Positions 52,234 through 61,539 of a stretch of DNA of 64,000 nucleotides are shown here, piece by piece. The DNA is from JASEGV01 sp947085405. GTDB lineage: Bacteria; Bacteroidota; Ignavibacteria; UBA10030; BY39. The stretch covers positions 54,542 through 118,541 of the forward strand of contig CAMTWO010000014.1 of the NCBI GenBank assembly GCA_947085405.1, given 5' to 3'. The position numbers and the translations under genes were made by a program. Position 1 is the stretch's first letter, and the number at the start of each line of letters is the position of its first letter. The notes beneath the pieces were generated by a model that saw only the letters and a list, made by a program, of their open reading frames with translations, did not search any database and was not told the origin of the DNA.

Positions 52234-52614
52234 TTAGTGCCCCACAAGTGCTCTATAGCTTTCGCTATCGAGCAAAGTTGCAACTTCGGTTGAATTTGAT
52301 AATTTGATTTTTACCATCCAACCACCTTTATAAGGTTCTGAATTAACTAATTCGGGCTGCGATTCTAATTCACTATTAACTTCTACGACTACACCTGTTA
52401 ACGGTGAGAACAAATCGGATACTGCTTTAACAGCTTCGATAGTTCCGAAGATATCACCGACTTTTACTTCTTTACCGACTGTTGGTAACTCGACGAATAC
52501 TACATCGCCTAATTCGCCTTGTGCATAATCAGTAACGCCGATTGTTCCGGTGTCGCCTTCGAGTGAAAGCCATTCGTGATCTTTAGTGTACTTTAAATTT
52601 TCTGGAAATATCAT
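52234..52614 (-). CDS. gcvH: Glycine cleavage system H protein
   Basis: 126 residues. Pattern: YTKDHEWLSLEGDTGTIGVTDYAQGELGDVVFVELP (in parts), then FGTIEAVKAVSDLFSPLTG with the lipoylated Lys63, and LVNSEPYKGGWMVKIKLS. It carries the aminomethyl intermediate between the P and T proteins. It is 20 bases downstream of accC in the efp-accB-accC-gcvH-gcvPA order, so the glycine cleavage and fatty-acid genes are likely on one transcript. Confidence 0.95.
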   Translation of the reverse strand: MIFPENLKYTKDHEWLSLEGDTGTIGVTDYAQGELGDVVFVELPTVGKEVKVGDIFGTIEAVKAVSDLFSPLTGVVVEVNSELESQPELVNSEPYKGGWMVKIKLSNSTEVATLLDSESYRALVGH

Positions 52615-52634
52615 TTGAGTATTGTCCTTAAATT

Positions 52635-53978
52635 TTATTTTGTATTGAATTCAGTATTTTCGATAAAAGAGGTATCAAACTTCCCTTCTCTAAAAAGAGG
52701 ATGCTGCATTACTTTTTTGTGGAAAGGAATTGTTGTGTGTATTCCTTCAATAGTAAATTCTTCTAATGCGGCTGCCATTTTATTGATGGCGCTTTCGCGC
52801 GATGAACCATACACTACAAGTTTGGCAATCAACGAATCATAATTAGGCGGTACTCTGTATCCTGCATAACAATGAGTATCTACACGGACGCCAAATCCAC
52901 CGGGCAGATGAAAACTTTTTATTTCTCCGGGCGAAGGTCTGAAGTTATGTTCCGGGTCTTCGGCATTTATACGGCACTCGATTGCATGCCCGCTTGGTTT
53001 AATTAGTTTCTTATCTAATTTTGCCCCCGCAGCAACTCGTATTTGCATCTTGATTAAATCTCTGCCTGTTATTTCTTCAGTAACAGGATGCTCGACCTGT
53101 ATGCGTGTATTCATTTCCATAAAATAATAATTATGGTATTTATCGACGAGAAATTCGACTGTACCGGCGCCTTCATAATTTACGCTCAGCGCCCCTTTGA
53201 TAGCAGCAGCACCCATTTTTTGCCGCAACTCGTCGTTAATAAATGGGGATGGCGATTCTTCAACTAATTTTTGATGACGACGTTGAATTGAACAATCCCG
53301 TTCGTTAAGATGGATTGCATTTCCATATTGGTCGCCGAAAACTTGTATCTCGATATGATGCGGCTGCTCGATATATTTTTCGATGTAAACACCGGCATCT
53401 CCAAAAGCAGCTTCAGCTTCGGTCGATGCCATAACAAAGTTTTTTTCAAAATCGTTTTCTTCGCGGACGATTCGCATCCCTTTACCGCCGCCGCCGGCAA
53501 CTGCTTTTATAATCACAGGGAAACCTATTCCTCGTGCAATATCTATCGCATCGGTAACATCTTTTACAATACCATCGCTGCCGGGGATTACAGGCACGCC
53601 GGCATTTTTCATCGTTTCTTTAGCTAATGCTTTGTTCCCCATCGATGATATAGCTTCAGCGCTCGGTCCGATGAATTTCATTCCCGATGATGTGCAAATT
53701 TCGGCAAAGGAGGCATTTTCGGCAAGGAAACCGTAACCGGGATGAATCGCCTCGGCGCCTGTTATTTCGGCGGCAGCTATTATCCGGGGAATGTTCAGAT
53801 AACTTTGCTTACTGAGCGGTGGGCCGATACACACAGCTTCGTCGGCAAATTTTACATGCAGGGAATCTCTATCTGCTTCAGAATAAACTGCTACCGATCT
53901 TATTCCTAACTCGCGGCAAACTCTTATTACCCGGAGAGCAATCTCTCCTCGATTAGCTATTAAAATTTTCTTAAACAA
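52635..53978 (-). CDS. accC: Acetyl-CoA carboxylase, biotin carboxylase subunit
   Basis: 447 residues, complete. Marks: KILIANRGEIALRVIRVCRELG, IHPGYGFLAENASFAEIC, KAVAGGGGKGMRIV (ATP loop), ERDCSIQRRHQKLVEESPSP, MEMNTRIQVEHPVTEEITG. It carboxylates biotin on AccB with ATP and bicarbonate. The biotin carrier gene lies just upstream (17 bases). The carboxyltransferase subunits are not in the window; the pair could also serve another acyl-CoA carboxylase. Confidence 0.95.
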   Translation of the reverse strand: MFKKILIANRGEIALRVIRVCRELGIRSVAVYSEADRDSLHVKFADEAVCIGPPLSKQSYLNIPRIIAAAEITGAEAIHPGYGFLAENASFAEICTSSGMKFIGPSAEAISSMGNKALAKETMKNAGVPVIPGSDGIVKDVTDAIDIARGIGFPVIIKAVAGGGGKGMRIVREENDFEKNFVMASTEAEAAFGDAGVYIEKYIEQPHHIEIQVFGDQYGNAIHLNERDCSIQRRHQKLVEESPSPFINDELRQKMGAAAIKGALSVNYEGAGTVEFLVDKYHNYYFMEMNTRIQVEHPVTEEITGRDLIKMQIRVAAGAKLDKKLIKPSGHAIECRINAEDPEHNFRPSPGEIKSFHLPGGFGVRVDTHCYAGYRVPPNYDSLIAKLVVYGSSRESAINKMAAALEEFTIEGIHTTIPFHKKVMQHPLFREGKFDTSFIENTEFNTK

Positions 53979-53995
53979 TTATGCCCTCTCGTTCG

Positions 53996-54475
53996 TTAAG
54001 ATGGGTCAATGAGAAAAAGGACTTGGTTATACTCGACCGGTTGTGCATTCTCAGCAATAATTTTTACAATCTTGCCGGAGAATTCAGATTCGATTTCGTT
54101 CATCAATTTCATCGCTTCGATTATGCACAGCACATCGCCTTTGTTAATCGTTTTGCCTACTTCGACATACGAATCTGCATCGGGTGAAGGTGCGCGGTAG
54201 AAAGTTCCGACTATCGGCGACTTGATCTCGAGGTATTTTTTTTCAATAACTGCCGGTGCGGGTGGTAGAGGCGGCGCAGTGCTGACGGAAGTTTGCCTCT
54301 CCTGAACAGCGGGGGCAATTGATTGCACATACTGCTGCGGAGCTGGCGCCATCATACCGCTGTTTTGCGAATGGCGGGCAACCCGGATTTTTAATCCTTC
54401 TTCTTCGATTTCAATTTCGTCAACGTTTGACTCAGCTAATATTTTTGTTATTTTTTTAAGATAATTTAAATCCAT
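53996..54475 (-). CDS. accB: Biotin carboxyl carrier protein
   Basis: 159 residues. The first part (LNYLKKITKILAESNVDEIEIEEEGLKI) is the usual AccB N-terminus, then a flexible Ala/Pro-rich linker (about 40-78), then the biotinyl domain with IIEAMKLMNEIES; Lys123 in EAMK is the biotin site. The thumb loop (YRAPSPDADSYVEVG) is present, as in E. coli AccB. It follows efp after 28 bases and precedes accC. Confidence 0.95.
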   Translation of the reverse strand: MDLNYLKKITKILAESNVDEIEIEEEGLKIRVARHSQNSGMMAPAPQQYVQSIAPAVQERQTSVSTAPPLPPAPAVIEKKYLEIKSPIVGTFYRAPSPDADSYVEVGKTINKGDVLCIIEAMKLMNEIESEFSGKIVKIIAENAQPVEYNQVLFLIDPS

Positions 54476-54503
54476 CGTTTCTCCATTGATGGTTAATATA
54501 TTT

Positions 54504-55070
54504 CTATTTTGATTTTACACGTTCTAAATAATTGCCTGTCCGTGTATCGACTTTTATTAAATCGTTTTCGTTAATGAATAAGGGAACGTTCACCATAGCG
54601 CCCGATTCAACTTTTGCGGGTTTAGTGCCCCCGGTTGCTGTGTCGCCTTTGAGACCCGGTCCCGTTTCGACAATTTTTAATTCTACAGTAATCGGAAGTT
54701 CAACTGCAATAATATCGTTACCGTTGAATAATATTTCTATATTTTCGCTGTCTTTTAAAAATTTTCCAGCTTCACCTACATTTTCATCGGGAACTGATAT
54801 TTGATCGTAGGTTTCTTGGTCCATACACATATAACCTGAGCCATCGTGATACAGATACTGGAATTGTTTTCTTTCGATGCGAATAATGTCTATGGCTTCG
54901 CCAGCCCGCCATCTATTTTCAATTACCTTACCGCTTTTTAAGTTTTTTAATTTAGTCCGTACAAAAGCCCGCCAATTACCCGGATTTACATGCTGAAATT
55001 CTATTACAGTCCACAGCTCATTATCCATACGTATCGTTAGTCCGGTTCTAAAATCTGATGTTGTTGGCAT
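54504..55070 (-). CDS. efp: Elongation factor P
   Basis: 188 residues with the three-domain EF-P layout: DFRTGLTIRMDNELWTVIEFQHVNPGNWRAFVRTKLKNL (residues 6-45, in parts), then the OB domains, with LPITVELKIVETGPGLKGDTATGGTKPAKVESGA (in parts) and ending IKVDTRTGNYLERVKSK. EF-P eases ribosome stalls at proline runs. In E. coli, a Lys at the tip of the first loop (PGKGQAF) is beta-lysylated; here the loop is PGNWRAF with Asn32, so that modification cannot occur. It is the first gene of the efp-acc-gcv run. Confidence 0.95.
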   Translation of the reverse strand: MPTTSDFRTGLTIRMDNELWTVIEFQHVNPGNWRAFVRTKLKNLKSGKVIENRWRAGEAIDIIRIERKQFQYLYHDGSGYMCMDQETYDQISVPDENVGEAGKFLKDSENIEILFNGNDIIAVELPITVELKIVETGPGLKGDTATGGTKPAKVESGAMVNVPLFINENDLIKVDTRTGNYLERVKSK

Positions 55071-55315
55071 ATATTAATGTTAATACCTTCTTTTTACATT
55101 GTTTTGAGGAATATTGATTACTAAAATCGTGAAAAATATAAGCAGATTGCTTAAGAAAGTCAAGGATTTAGAGGATGGCTGTTTTTTTAAGTTTTGGGTT
55201 TGGATATAGTTTACAGCTTCAATGTGTAAACAGACACCAACCATTTTCAACAATTTTAGCAAATTGGTCAGGTTAAGTTTTGTAAATTAAATTTGGCGAT
55301 TTCTACTTTACCTAC

Positions 55316-55441
55316 CTACGTTAGATTTGAGGGCTTACGAGCTATGGCACAGATGGTCAAACCTCCTGTATATTGGAACGTAGCCTCCTTTTTAAATACT
55401 CGCAACAGAGGATGAAAGTAAACTTCAATTTTTACACTCAT
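55316..55441 (-). pseudogene. Short remnant, possibly of a ThiS/MoaD-like protein
   Basis: 41 codons then TAG: VKIEVYFHPLLRVFKKEATF, then QYTGGLTICAIARKPSNLT. After the stop the same frame continues with VGKVEIAKFNLQNL before another stop. The pattern (a beta strand, then a strand ending in a Gly pair, a helix, then VG.V.IA.FN) recalls the small ubiquitin-like sulfur carriers, but the C-terminal GG is absent. It starts directly behind the kinase stop. The remainder of 55071-55315 shows no gene. Family call is tentative. Confidence 0.3.
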
Positions 55442-55445
55442 ATTA

Positions 55446-58400
55446 CTATTTTTTATCTAATAATTTTCTAATTACGGTAAGTATTTCGCTAGCTCTGTAA
55501 GGTTTTTGTACAAAATACTCAACACCCGCTTCTAACATTCCTGATTTCTGAGCAGGGTCGAAGAATCCACTTGCCAAAATAATTTGTACATTTGGATTAA
55601 CCTTTTTCATCTGAAGAAAAGCCTCGAAACCCCCGAGTTTAGGGAGGCCCAAATCGGAGAGAACGACTGCTATTTCATTTTGATGTTTGCGATACATTTC
55701 GATAGCTTCTTCGCCGTCGAGAGCCGATAAAACCCGATAGCCCTTCAGTGTAAGTTGAGCTTTCACTACTTCCTGAAGCATTTCTTCATCTTCAACAAAA
55801 AGTATTGTTTCGGTCCCTCCTGATATTGGTGTTTGAATTTCTTCTTCCACTTTTTCCTGTAATTCTTCTTGAACTTGAAGTGGGAAGTATAGATTAAAAG
55901 TTGTACCAACACCTAATTCGCTTTGAACATCGATAAAACCGCGATGGCTTTTCACCACACCATAAACGACAGCAAGTCCTAAACCTGTACCTTTACCTTG
56001 TTCTTTTGTTGTAAAGAATGGTTCAAAAATCCGTGTAATTGTTTCATCGTCCATACCGTCGCCATTATCCGTTACACTCACACAAGCATATTCATCATCA
56101 ATTGCATCCGGTATTTTTTTTCTTAATTCATCACCCGAAACTTTTTTGGTTGCAAAAGTAATTTTTCCATAATGTCCGTTTGCTGTTTTGGAAAAAATTG
56201 CATCGCGGGCGTTTACAGAAAGGTTAAGAATTGCCTGATGTATCTGGTTGTGGTCGGCAATGATGTTTGCCAATGTTCCATCAAGATTAACTGAAAATGT
56301 AATAGTCTTGGGGAATGTTTCGTTCAGCATTTTTACAAGCTCTTGTATTGAGTCGTTTATATTAACCGGTTCAATTACTATGTTTGTTTTTCTGGCAAAT
56401 GTAAGAATTTGTTTAACCAATCCAGCGCCTCTGTGTACGGCTTTTGTAATAGCATCCATACTTAGTTTAATTTTCGCAGGGTTCGCAACGCCATCCTCGA
56501 GCAACGATGTGTATCCCAGAATAATACCTAATATGTTATTGAAATCGTGGGCAATACCGCCGGCAAGTGTTCCAATGCTTTCTAACTTTTGCGTTTGGCG
56601 TATTTGATCTTCAAGTTTCTTTATATCGGAGACATCAGCAAAAATAGCATAAATACCGACACACTTTCCTTCAATCATGATAGGATAACCTGTGATGATC
56701 ATATCTAAGCGTGTACCATCTTTACTTTTTCTGACCGACGATAGCCGGACCAATCCAACCTGTATCGCTTTGGTTGAAAATGAAAGTGATTCTTTTACTA
56801 ATTCTTCAGGAACAATCAGATTGGTTAAAGATTTACCTTTTATTTCTTCGAGTGAATATTGGAAAATCTTTTCGAATGCGTTATTCACATTCATCACACG
56901 GTCGTTAGTATCTAAGAATGCAATACCGGTAGGAGAGTTTTCAAACAACTGTGTAAAATATAAGGTTTGTAACTTCAGAGCCTCTTCAGCTTTCTTTCGC
57001 TCGGTGATGTCGTCGGCTGACGCGATGATTACATCCTGCCCAAAGTATGTGCCGCGGACCAGACGTACTTCTTTGGGGAAAATTTCGCCATTCGCGCGCT
57101 TGCCCCAGAACTCAAATCGCTGGGGCTCGCCGGCAAAAGCGAGCTCAACCATTTTACCCACTTTATTCAGGTCGTTTCTACCTGGCGCTGACACAAACAA
57201 AGGCGTCTTACCGATCAGCGTTTCACGCGAATACCCATACATACGTTCGGCGGTGGAGTTGACATCTAGAAAACGACCTTCGTGATCTTGTACGTATATC
57301 GCCTCGCCGACGCCATTGAACAACCCGCGATAGCTTGCTTCATTGGCGGCTAAAGCCACCTCGGCTTTTTTACGTTCGGTGATGTCTTTTTGTATAGCTA
57401 AAAATCCGATAATGTTTTGCTTCTCATCCGTTACCGGGTTCACCGCAACTTCCACATTTATTAATTTACCATCCTTGGTTTTATTAATCAGTTCCATTTC
57501 TACAACTTGTTTATTCAGAAGAGTTTGCCAGAAGGCTTCATACTCTTGCTGTTTCATTATACCGCTTTTAAGAATTCTGGGAGTTGCTTTTCCGATCACT
57601 TCGTTGGTTTCGTAACCGTATAAACGTGTAAACTCAGGGTTGACGTATGTGAATATTCCATTCGTGTCGGTCATAAAAATTACTTCGCCGGATGATTCAA
57701 CGGCTTTTCTTAGCTTTAGCATTGACTCTTCTGCGCGTTTGCGTTCGGTTATATCAATTATTAATCCTTCAAGAGCAATTACTTCCCCCGTTTCAGAATA
57801 GATACCGCAACCCTGTTCCCACACCCATTTTTGCTTACCATCGGCTGTTTTGATCGTATATTCATCCTGAAAAACTGCTCTATTCTTTAACACTTCCTGC
57901 CATTTATTCCAGAGATGTTCACGATAATTTTCATCAATAAGGTCGTTGAACGAAAGTTTATTATTATCAATCAATTCCTCCGGCTGATAACCTGTTAGCT
58001 CGGTACAACCTTGGCTTACAAAGTTCATCGTCCAATTTCTATCATTAATACAGCGGTAAGCCATACCCGGTAAATTTCCTATTAGAGTAGATATTTTGCG
58101 TTCGCTTTCTTGCAAGGCCAATTCATATTTTTTTCGTTCAGTGATGTCGTGTGCTATCCCTTGGGTTCCTACAACTTTTCCATTCAATATCATTGGGCTT
58201 TCATATATCTCAAGAAGTATAGGATATTTATCCGCATGCTCAACTTCCAGCAAGATTGAACCTTTAGTGAATTCTCCGCGCAAATGAGCGTGTGTTCTTT
58301 CTTTTGCATATTCGTTGATCTTGTTATCCGTAGTAAACCAATGCGTTTGATTATACCAATCAACGGCAGGATAGCCTGTGATTATTTCAACAGATGGTGA

Positions 58401-60458
58401 AATGTAAGTTGTTTTTCCTTCTATGTCTTGCGTGTAAAAAAATAAATGAGGTGTACCTTCTACAAGGAGGCGCATCCGATCTTCTTTTTTTCTTAACTCA
58501 TCTTCAGTCCGCTTGCGTTCTGTAACATCTCGCAATATTCCTTCATGAAAAATTACATTTCCTTTTTCGTCGTGGACATAGGAACCGTGGTCTTCAACCC
58601 AGATTTCCGACCCGTCCTTTCGTCGCATTCGAAATGTTTCAATACGTTCTTTACCCGTATCCATAAATAAGCTATCTCTTTCCGACGGGGCAAAATATAA
58701 TTCTTTCTTAATATCAACATTCAGCATCTCTTCTTTGCTTGAGAATCCGAACATTTGTACCATCGCCGGATTTACATCCACGAACCTTCCTTCATGCGTG
58801 CTGAGATAAACGCCGTCCATCATTCTATCGAACAGCGAGCGGTAGCGTTCTTCAGACTGTCGCAGCGTTTGTTCGCTTTTCTTCAACAACTCTTCAGCTT
58901 GTTTGCGTTCGGTGATATCGCGCCAAATGGTATAAAATAGTTGTTTCCCTTTTAAAGTAATCGATGTCAACATCACTTCAACGGGAAAATTCGTTCCATC
59001 TGATTTTGTATGGATCCATTCAAAACGATTGTACCCATGTTTCAGCGCCGTTGCAATCATTACTTTTGCTTTTTCGGTTGAAAGCATTCCATCGGGTTGT
59101 CGTTCAGGAGAAAGTTCCCACGGTTGTTTATTGAGAAACTCATCCTTTGAAGCATATCCCAGAAGAGCGGCTGTTGACTGATTGCAATCAGTAAATCCGG
59201 TATCATTAAGCAGCAAAATCGGGTCGGCAGATTCTTCGAACAAGTTCCGGAATGTTTCTTCGCTCTCGCTCAACGCTTCTTCTATCCGCTTGCGCTCGGC
59301 GATTTCACGAACGACATTCCTATATTCCACGACGTTTCCATGAGTATTACGAACTATACGGGTATTTTGCTCTACCCAAATTATTTTCCCATCTTTACAA
59401 CGAACTCTTAACTCCAACTTTGTATCGAGTACACCGTTTTTTGTTTCTTCAAGATAATGGTCAACAACTTTTCGCCGGTCAACCGGCGCTACGATCCGGA
59501 TATACGAATTTCCTATAATTTCTTGGAGTGAATATCCCATTGATGTATAGAAGTTTGGACTGCAATAAATAAACCTGCCTTGACCATCAGAACTATAGAA
59601 AACATCGTTAATGTTCTCTACAAGGTTACGAAATTTTTCTTCGCTTTCTCTTAAAGCTTCCTCCGTCCGCTTGCTCGCCAATTCGGCGAGCTTGCGTTCA
59701 GTGATATCAGTAATAGTCCCAACAAAACCAACAATTTGATTTTTTCGATTCTTTTCCGGGACTGCTTGTCCCATTACCCAGGCGATAGTTCCGTCGGAGC
59801 GAACGAAACGGTATTCTGCTGAAGACCCTTTATGAATGTGAGTCGATTTTTCCCAGCCACCGCTTAACTTTTCTCTGTCGTCGGGATGAACAGCTTTCAG
59901 CCATCCATATCCTAAAGCATCTTGTGCCGATAGACCTGAGATTTGGCACCAGCGCGGATTGACATAAGTTGTTGAACCGCTGGCATCGGTACGGAAGATT
60001 CCTACGGGCGACATTAGTGCAAGCGTTTGATAACGCTGTTCGCTTTGTTGCAATGCCTCTTCGGCTTGTTTGTGAGCTTTCCGTATTTTGAATTCTTCTA
60101 TCTCCCGTTCAATTGCCGGCACTAAACGTGATAGATTCATTTTCGTTATAAAGTCGTGGGCGCCTTCTTTCAGCGTCTCAACCGCTGCGTCTTCGCCAAC
60201 ACTGCCTGATACGATAATAAAGGGAATATCGAGGTTTGAGGCATGTAAAACTCTTAAAGCGTCGGGTCCGCTAAATTTTGGCATTTTATAATCTGAAATA
60301 ATTATATCCCACTGCTCTTTAAGGGCTTTTTTCATTGCAGTGGAAGTCTCAACCCGCAAGTGCGTAGTTTTATAGCCGCCTTTTTTAAATTCGCGAAGAA
60401 GAAGCTGTACATCGTCTTCGGAGTCTTCTACGATAAGAACTTTGATTGGTTTGTTCAT
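55446..60458 (-). CDS. Hybrid sensor histidine kinase with nine PAS domains
   Basis: 1670 residues, no membrane segment. Order: receiver domain (1-125, VLIVEDSEDDVQLL, Asp in IISDYKMP, Lys in ITKMN); nine PAS/PAC units from about 140 to 1280, each closing with the DITERKxAE linker; histidine kinase core with the H-box GGIAHDFNNILGIILGY near 1300; ATPase domain with N box (LNLSVNARDAI), VTDNGDGMDDETITRIFEPFFTTKEQGKGTGLGLA (in parts); and a terminal receiver (1545-1670, Asp in VLSDLGLPKLGG, Lys in VQKPY). A soluble integrator of many redox or ligand inputs. Partners are probably the receiver and kinase upstream. Confidence 0.93.
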   Translation of the reverse strand: MNKPIKVLIVEDSEDDVQLLLREFKKGGYKTTHLRVETSTAMKKALKEQWDIIISDYKMPKFSGPDALRVLHASNLDIPFIIVSGSVGEDAAVETLKEGAHDFITKMNLSRLVPAIEREIEEFKIRKAHKQAEEALQQSEQRYQTLALMSPVGIFRTDASGSTTYVNPRWCQISGLSAQDALGYGWLKAVHPDDREKLSGGWEKSTHIHKGSSAEYRFVRSDGTIAWVMGQAVPEKNRKNQIVGFVGTITDITERKLAELASKRTEEALRESEEKFRNLVENINDVFYSSDGQGRFIYCSPNFYTSMGYSLQEIIGNSYIRIVAPVDRRKVVDHYLEETKNGVLDTKLELRVRCKDGKIIWVEQNTRIVRNTHGNVVEYRNVVREIAERKRIEEALSESEETFRNLFEESADPILLLNDTGFTDCNQSTAALLGYASKDEFLNKQPWELSPERQPDGMLSTEKAKVMIATALKHGYNRFEWIHTKSDGTNFPVEVMLTSITLKGKQLFYTIWRDITERKQAEELLKKSEQTLRQSEERYRSLFDRMMDGVYLSTHEGRFVDVNPAMVQMFGFSSKEEMLNVDIKKELYFAPSERDSLFMDTGKERIETFRMRRKDGSEIWVEDHGSYVHDEKGNVIFHEGILRDVTERKRTEDELRKKEDRMRLLVEGTPHLFFYTQDIEGKTTYISPSVEIITGYPAVDWYNQTHWFTTDNKINEYAKERTHAHLRGEFTKGSILLEVEHADKYPILLEIYESPMILNGKVVGTQGIAHDITERKKYELALQESERKISTLIGNLPGMAYRCINDRNWTMNFVSQGCTELTGYQPEELIDNNKLSFNDLIDENYREHLWNKWQEVLKNRAVFQDEYTIKTADGKQKWVWEQGCGIYSETGEVIALEGLIIDITERKRAEESMLKLRKAVESSGEVIFMTDTNGIFTYVNPEFTRLYGYETNEVIGKATPRILKSGIMKQQEYEAFWQTLLNKQVVEMELINKTKDGKLINVEVAVNPVTDEKQNIIGFLAIQKDITERKKAEVALAANEASYRGLFNGVGEAIYVQDHEGRFLDVNSTAERMYGYSRETLIGKTPLFVSAPGRNDLNKVGKMVELAFAGEPQRFEFWGKRANGEIFPKEVRLVRGTYFGQDVIIASADDITERKKAEEALKLQTLYFTQLFENSPTGIAFLDTNDRVMNVNNAFEKIFQYSLEEIKGKSLTNLIVPEELVKESLSFSTKAIQVGLVRLSSVRKSKDGTRLDMIITGYPIMIEGKCVGIYAIFADVSDIKKLEDQIRQTQKLESIGTLAGGIAHDFNNILGIILGYTSLLEDGVANPAKIKLSMDAITKAVHRGAGLVKQILTFARKTNIVIEPVNINDSIQELVKMLNETFPKTITFSVNLDGTLANIIADHNQIHQAILNLSVNARDAIFSKTANGHYGKITFATKKVSGDELRKKIPDAIDDEYACVSVTDNGDGMDDETITRIFEPFFTTKEQGKGTGLGLAVVYGVVKSHRGFIDVQSELGVGTTFNLYFPLQVQEELQEKVEEEIQTPISGGTETILFVEDEEMLQEVVKAQLTLKGYRVLSALDGEEAIEMYRKHQNEIAVVLSDLGLPKLGGFEAFLQMKKVNPNVQIILASGFFDPAQKSGMLEAGVEYFVQKPYRASEILTVIRKLLDKK

Positions 60459-60609
60459 AAGATAGCCTTGTTTAAGTCTTGGTTACGGTATTGAGTATGG
60501 AGTATTGAGTATTGAGTAATGGGTTCGCCAACTTTTTGGGTTACGTTCTTCATATTTTTCTTTTTCTTTTTATACATTCTCTTTACTACATACTTTTATC
60601 TGTTTTTGC

Positions 60610-61026
60610 TTAGCTCTCCGGTGGCTCGTTCAATATCAGCCAGTACACACCTAATTTCTGGACTGCTTCGATGAATGCTTCAAAGCTTACCGGTTTTTTG
60701 ATGTAGCTGTTTGTGCCTAATTCGTAAGCCGCTTTCAAGTCGCTCTGTTCTGTTGAGGAAGTTAGTACTACGACAGGATAGAGTTTTGTTTTTTCGTTAG
60801 AACGGATTTGCCTTAGCACTTCCAAGCCGTCGATTTTTGGTAATTTTAAATCGAGAAGAACAAGAGCCGGTTTAACTGCATTCGCTCCAAAAAGATGTTC
60901 GAGTGCTTCTTCGCCGTCGCGCGCTATTACTATTTTATTTACGATTTTATTTTTTTTGAAAGCCCGCAGCGTCAAATCGATATCATCCGGGTTGTCTTCG
61001 ATTAGTAGGATTGTTTTTTCTTCCAT
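60610..61026 (-). CDS. Single-domain response regulator (Rcp1-like)
   Basis: 138 residues, one receiver domain with no output: LLIEDNPDDIDLTLRAFKKN, phospho-acceptor in LVLLDLKLPKIDGLEVLRQI, VVLTSSTEQSDL, Lys in YIKKPVSFEAF. The form LTLRAFKK..I and the ending AVQKLGVYWLILNEPP are those of the Rcp1 family, usually partnered by a kinase from the next gene. It lies between the two kinases on the same strand, so it can shuttle phosphate from either. Low-complexity DNA (GAGTATTGAGTATTGAG) follows it at 60478-60530. Confidence 0.92.
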   Translation of the reverse strand: MEEKTILLIEDNPDDIDLTLRAFKKNKIVNKIVIARDGEEALEHLFGANAVKPALVLLDLKLPKIDGLEVLRQIRSNEKTKLYPVVVLTSSTEQSDLKAAYELGTNSYIKKPVSFEAFIEAVQKLGVYWLILNEPPES

Positions 61027-61088
61027 GTTTTTGTTCCTTAGTTAGAGCTTGGTTTAGTATGTAGAAGTTAGTATGGAGTATGGGGTAT

Positions 61089-61481
61089 TTAGTAATGAGT
61101 TTGGCAAAATTTTTCAGGTTGAGAAATCATGCCATACAACATCTTTATCACTTCTTCATACTTGTCGATAAAATAATCTTTCTGATTTTGTTTTATATAA
61201 CCGAAATCGAATGAGAAATCAATCCAAACCTCGGTTTCGCCTGCTTCGCCGGTACAATCTATAAGTTTACTAACAAACGATTTGGAGTATTTGCGATGAT
61301 ACCAAGCTTCAGCAATGTTCGTAGGTATCGATCGAGATGATCTTCTTATTTGATCGACCAGAGAATATTTTTCTTCTTTAGGAAACTGTTTTGTAAGTTC
61401 AAATATTTCCAACGCTAATTTATAAGAAAGTTGATAAACTATCAAATCCCGAAAACCGTGGTACTCTTTTTTAGTCTCCAA
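61089..61481 (-). CDS. Four-helix-bundle (S23/IVP-like) protein
   Basis: 130 residues: HGFRDLIVYQLSYKLALEIFELTKQFPKEEKYSLVDQIRRSSRSIPTNIAEAW (in parts), YSKSFVSKLIDCTGEAGETEVWIDFSFDFGYI. This is the four-helix-bundle family also known from 23S rRNA intervening sequences. Its function is unknown. It sits between the PAS/GAF kinase and the receiver gene, surrounded by ACATTCTACATAC / GAGTATGGAGTATG low-complexity spacers, which suggests that it was inserted into an older kinase-regulator pair. Confidence 0.88.
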   Translation of the reverse strand: METKKEYHGFRDLIVYQLSYKLALEIFELTKQFPKEEKYSLVDQIRRSSRSIPTNIAEAWYHRKYSKSFVSKLIDCTGEAGETEVWIDFSFDFGYIKQNQKDYFIDKYEEVIKMLYGMISQPEKFCQTHY

Positions 61482-61539
61482 GCCTTTATCCTTTAATTTT
61501 CTACATTCTACATACTACTTACTCCATACTACCTACTTC

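Noticed and set aside
55080..55262. 60-codon minus-strand frame after efp
   Set aside because: Poor start context, no motif, and Lys/Leu/Ile-rich composition as expected from AT-rich non-coding DNA.
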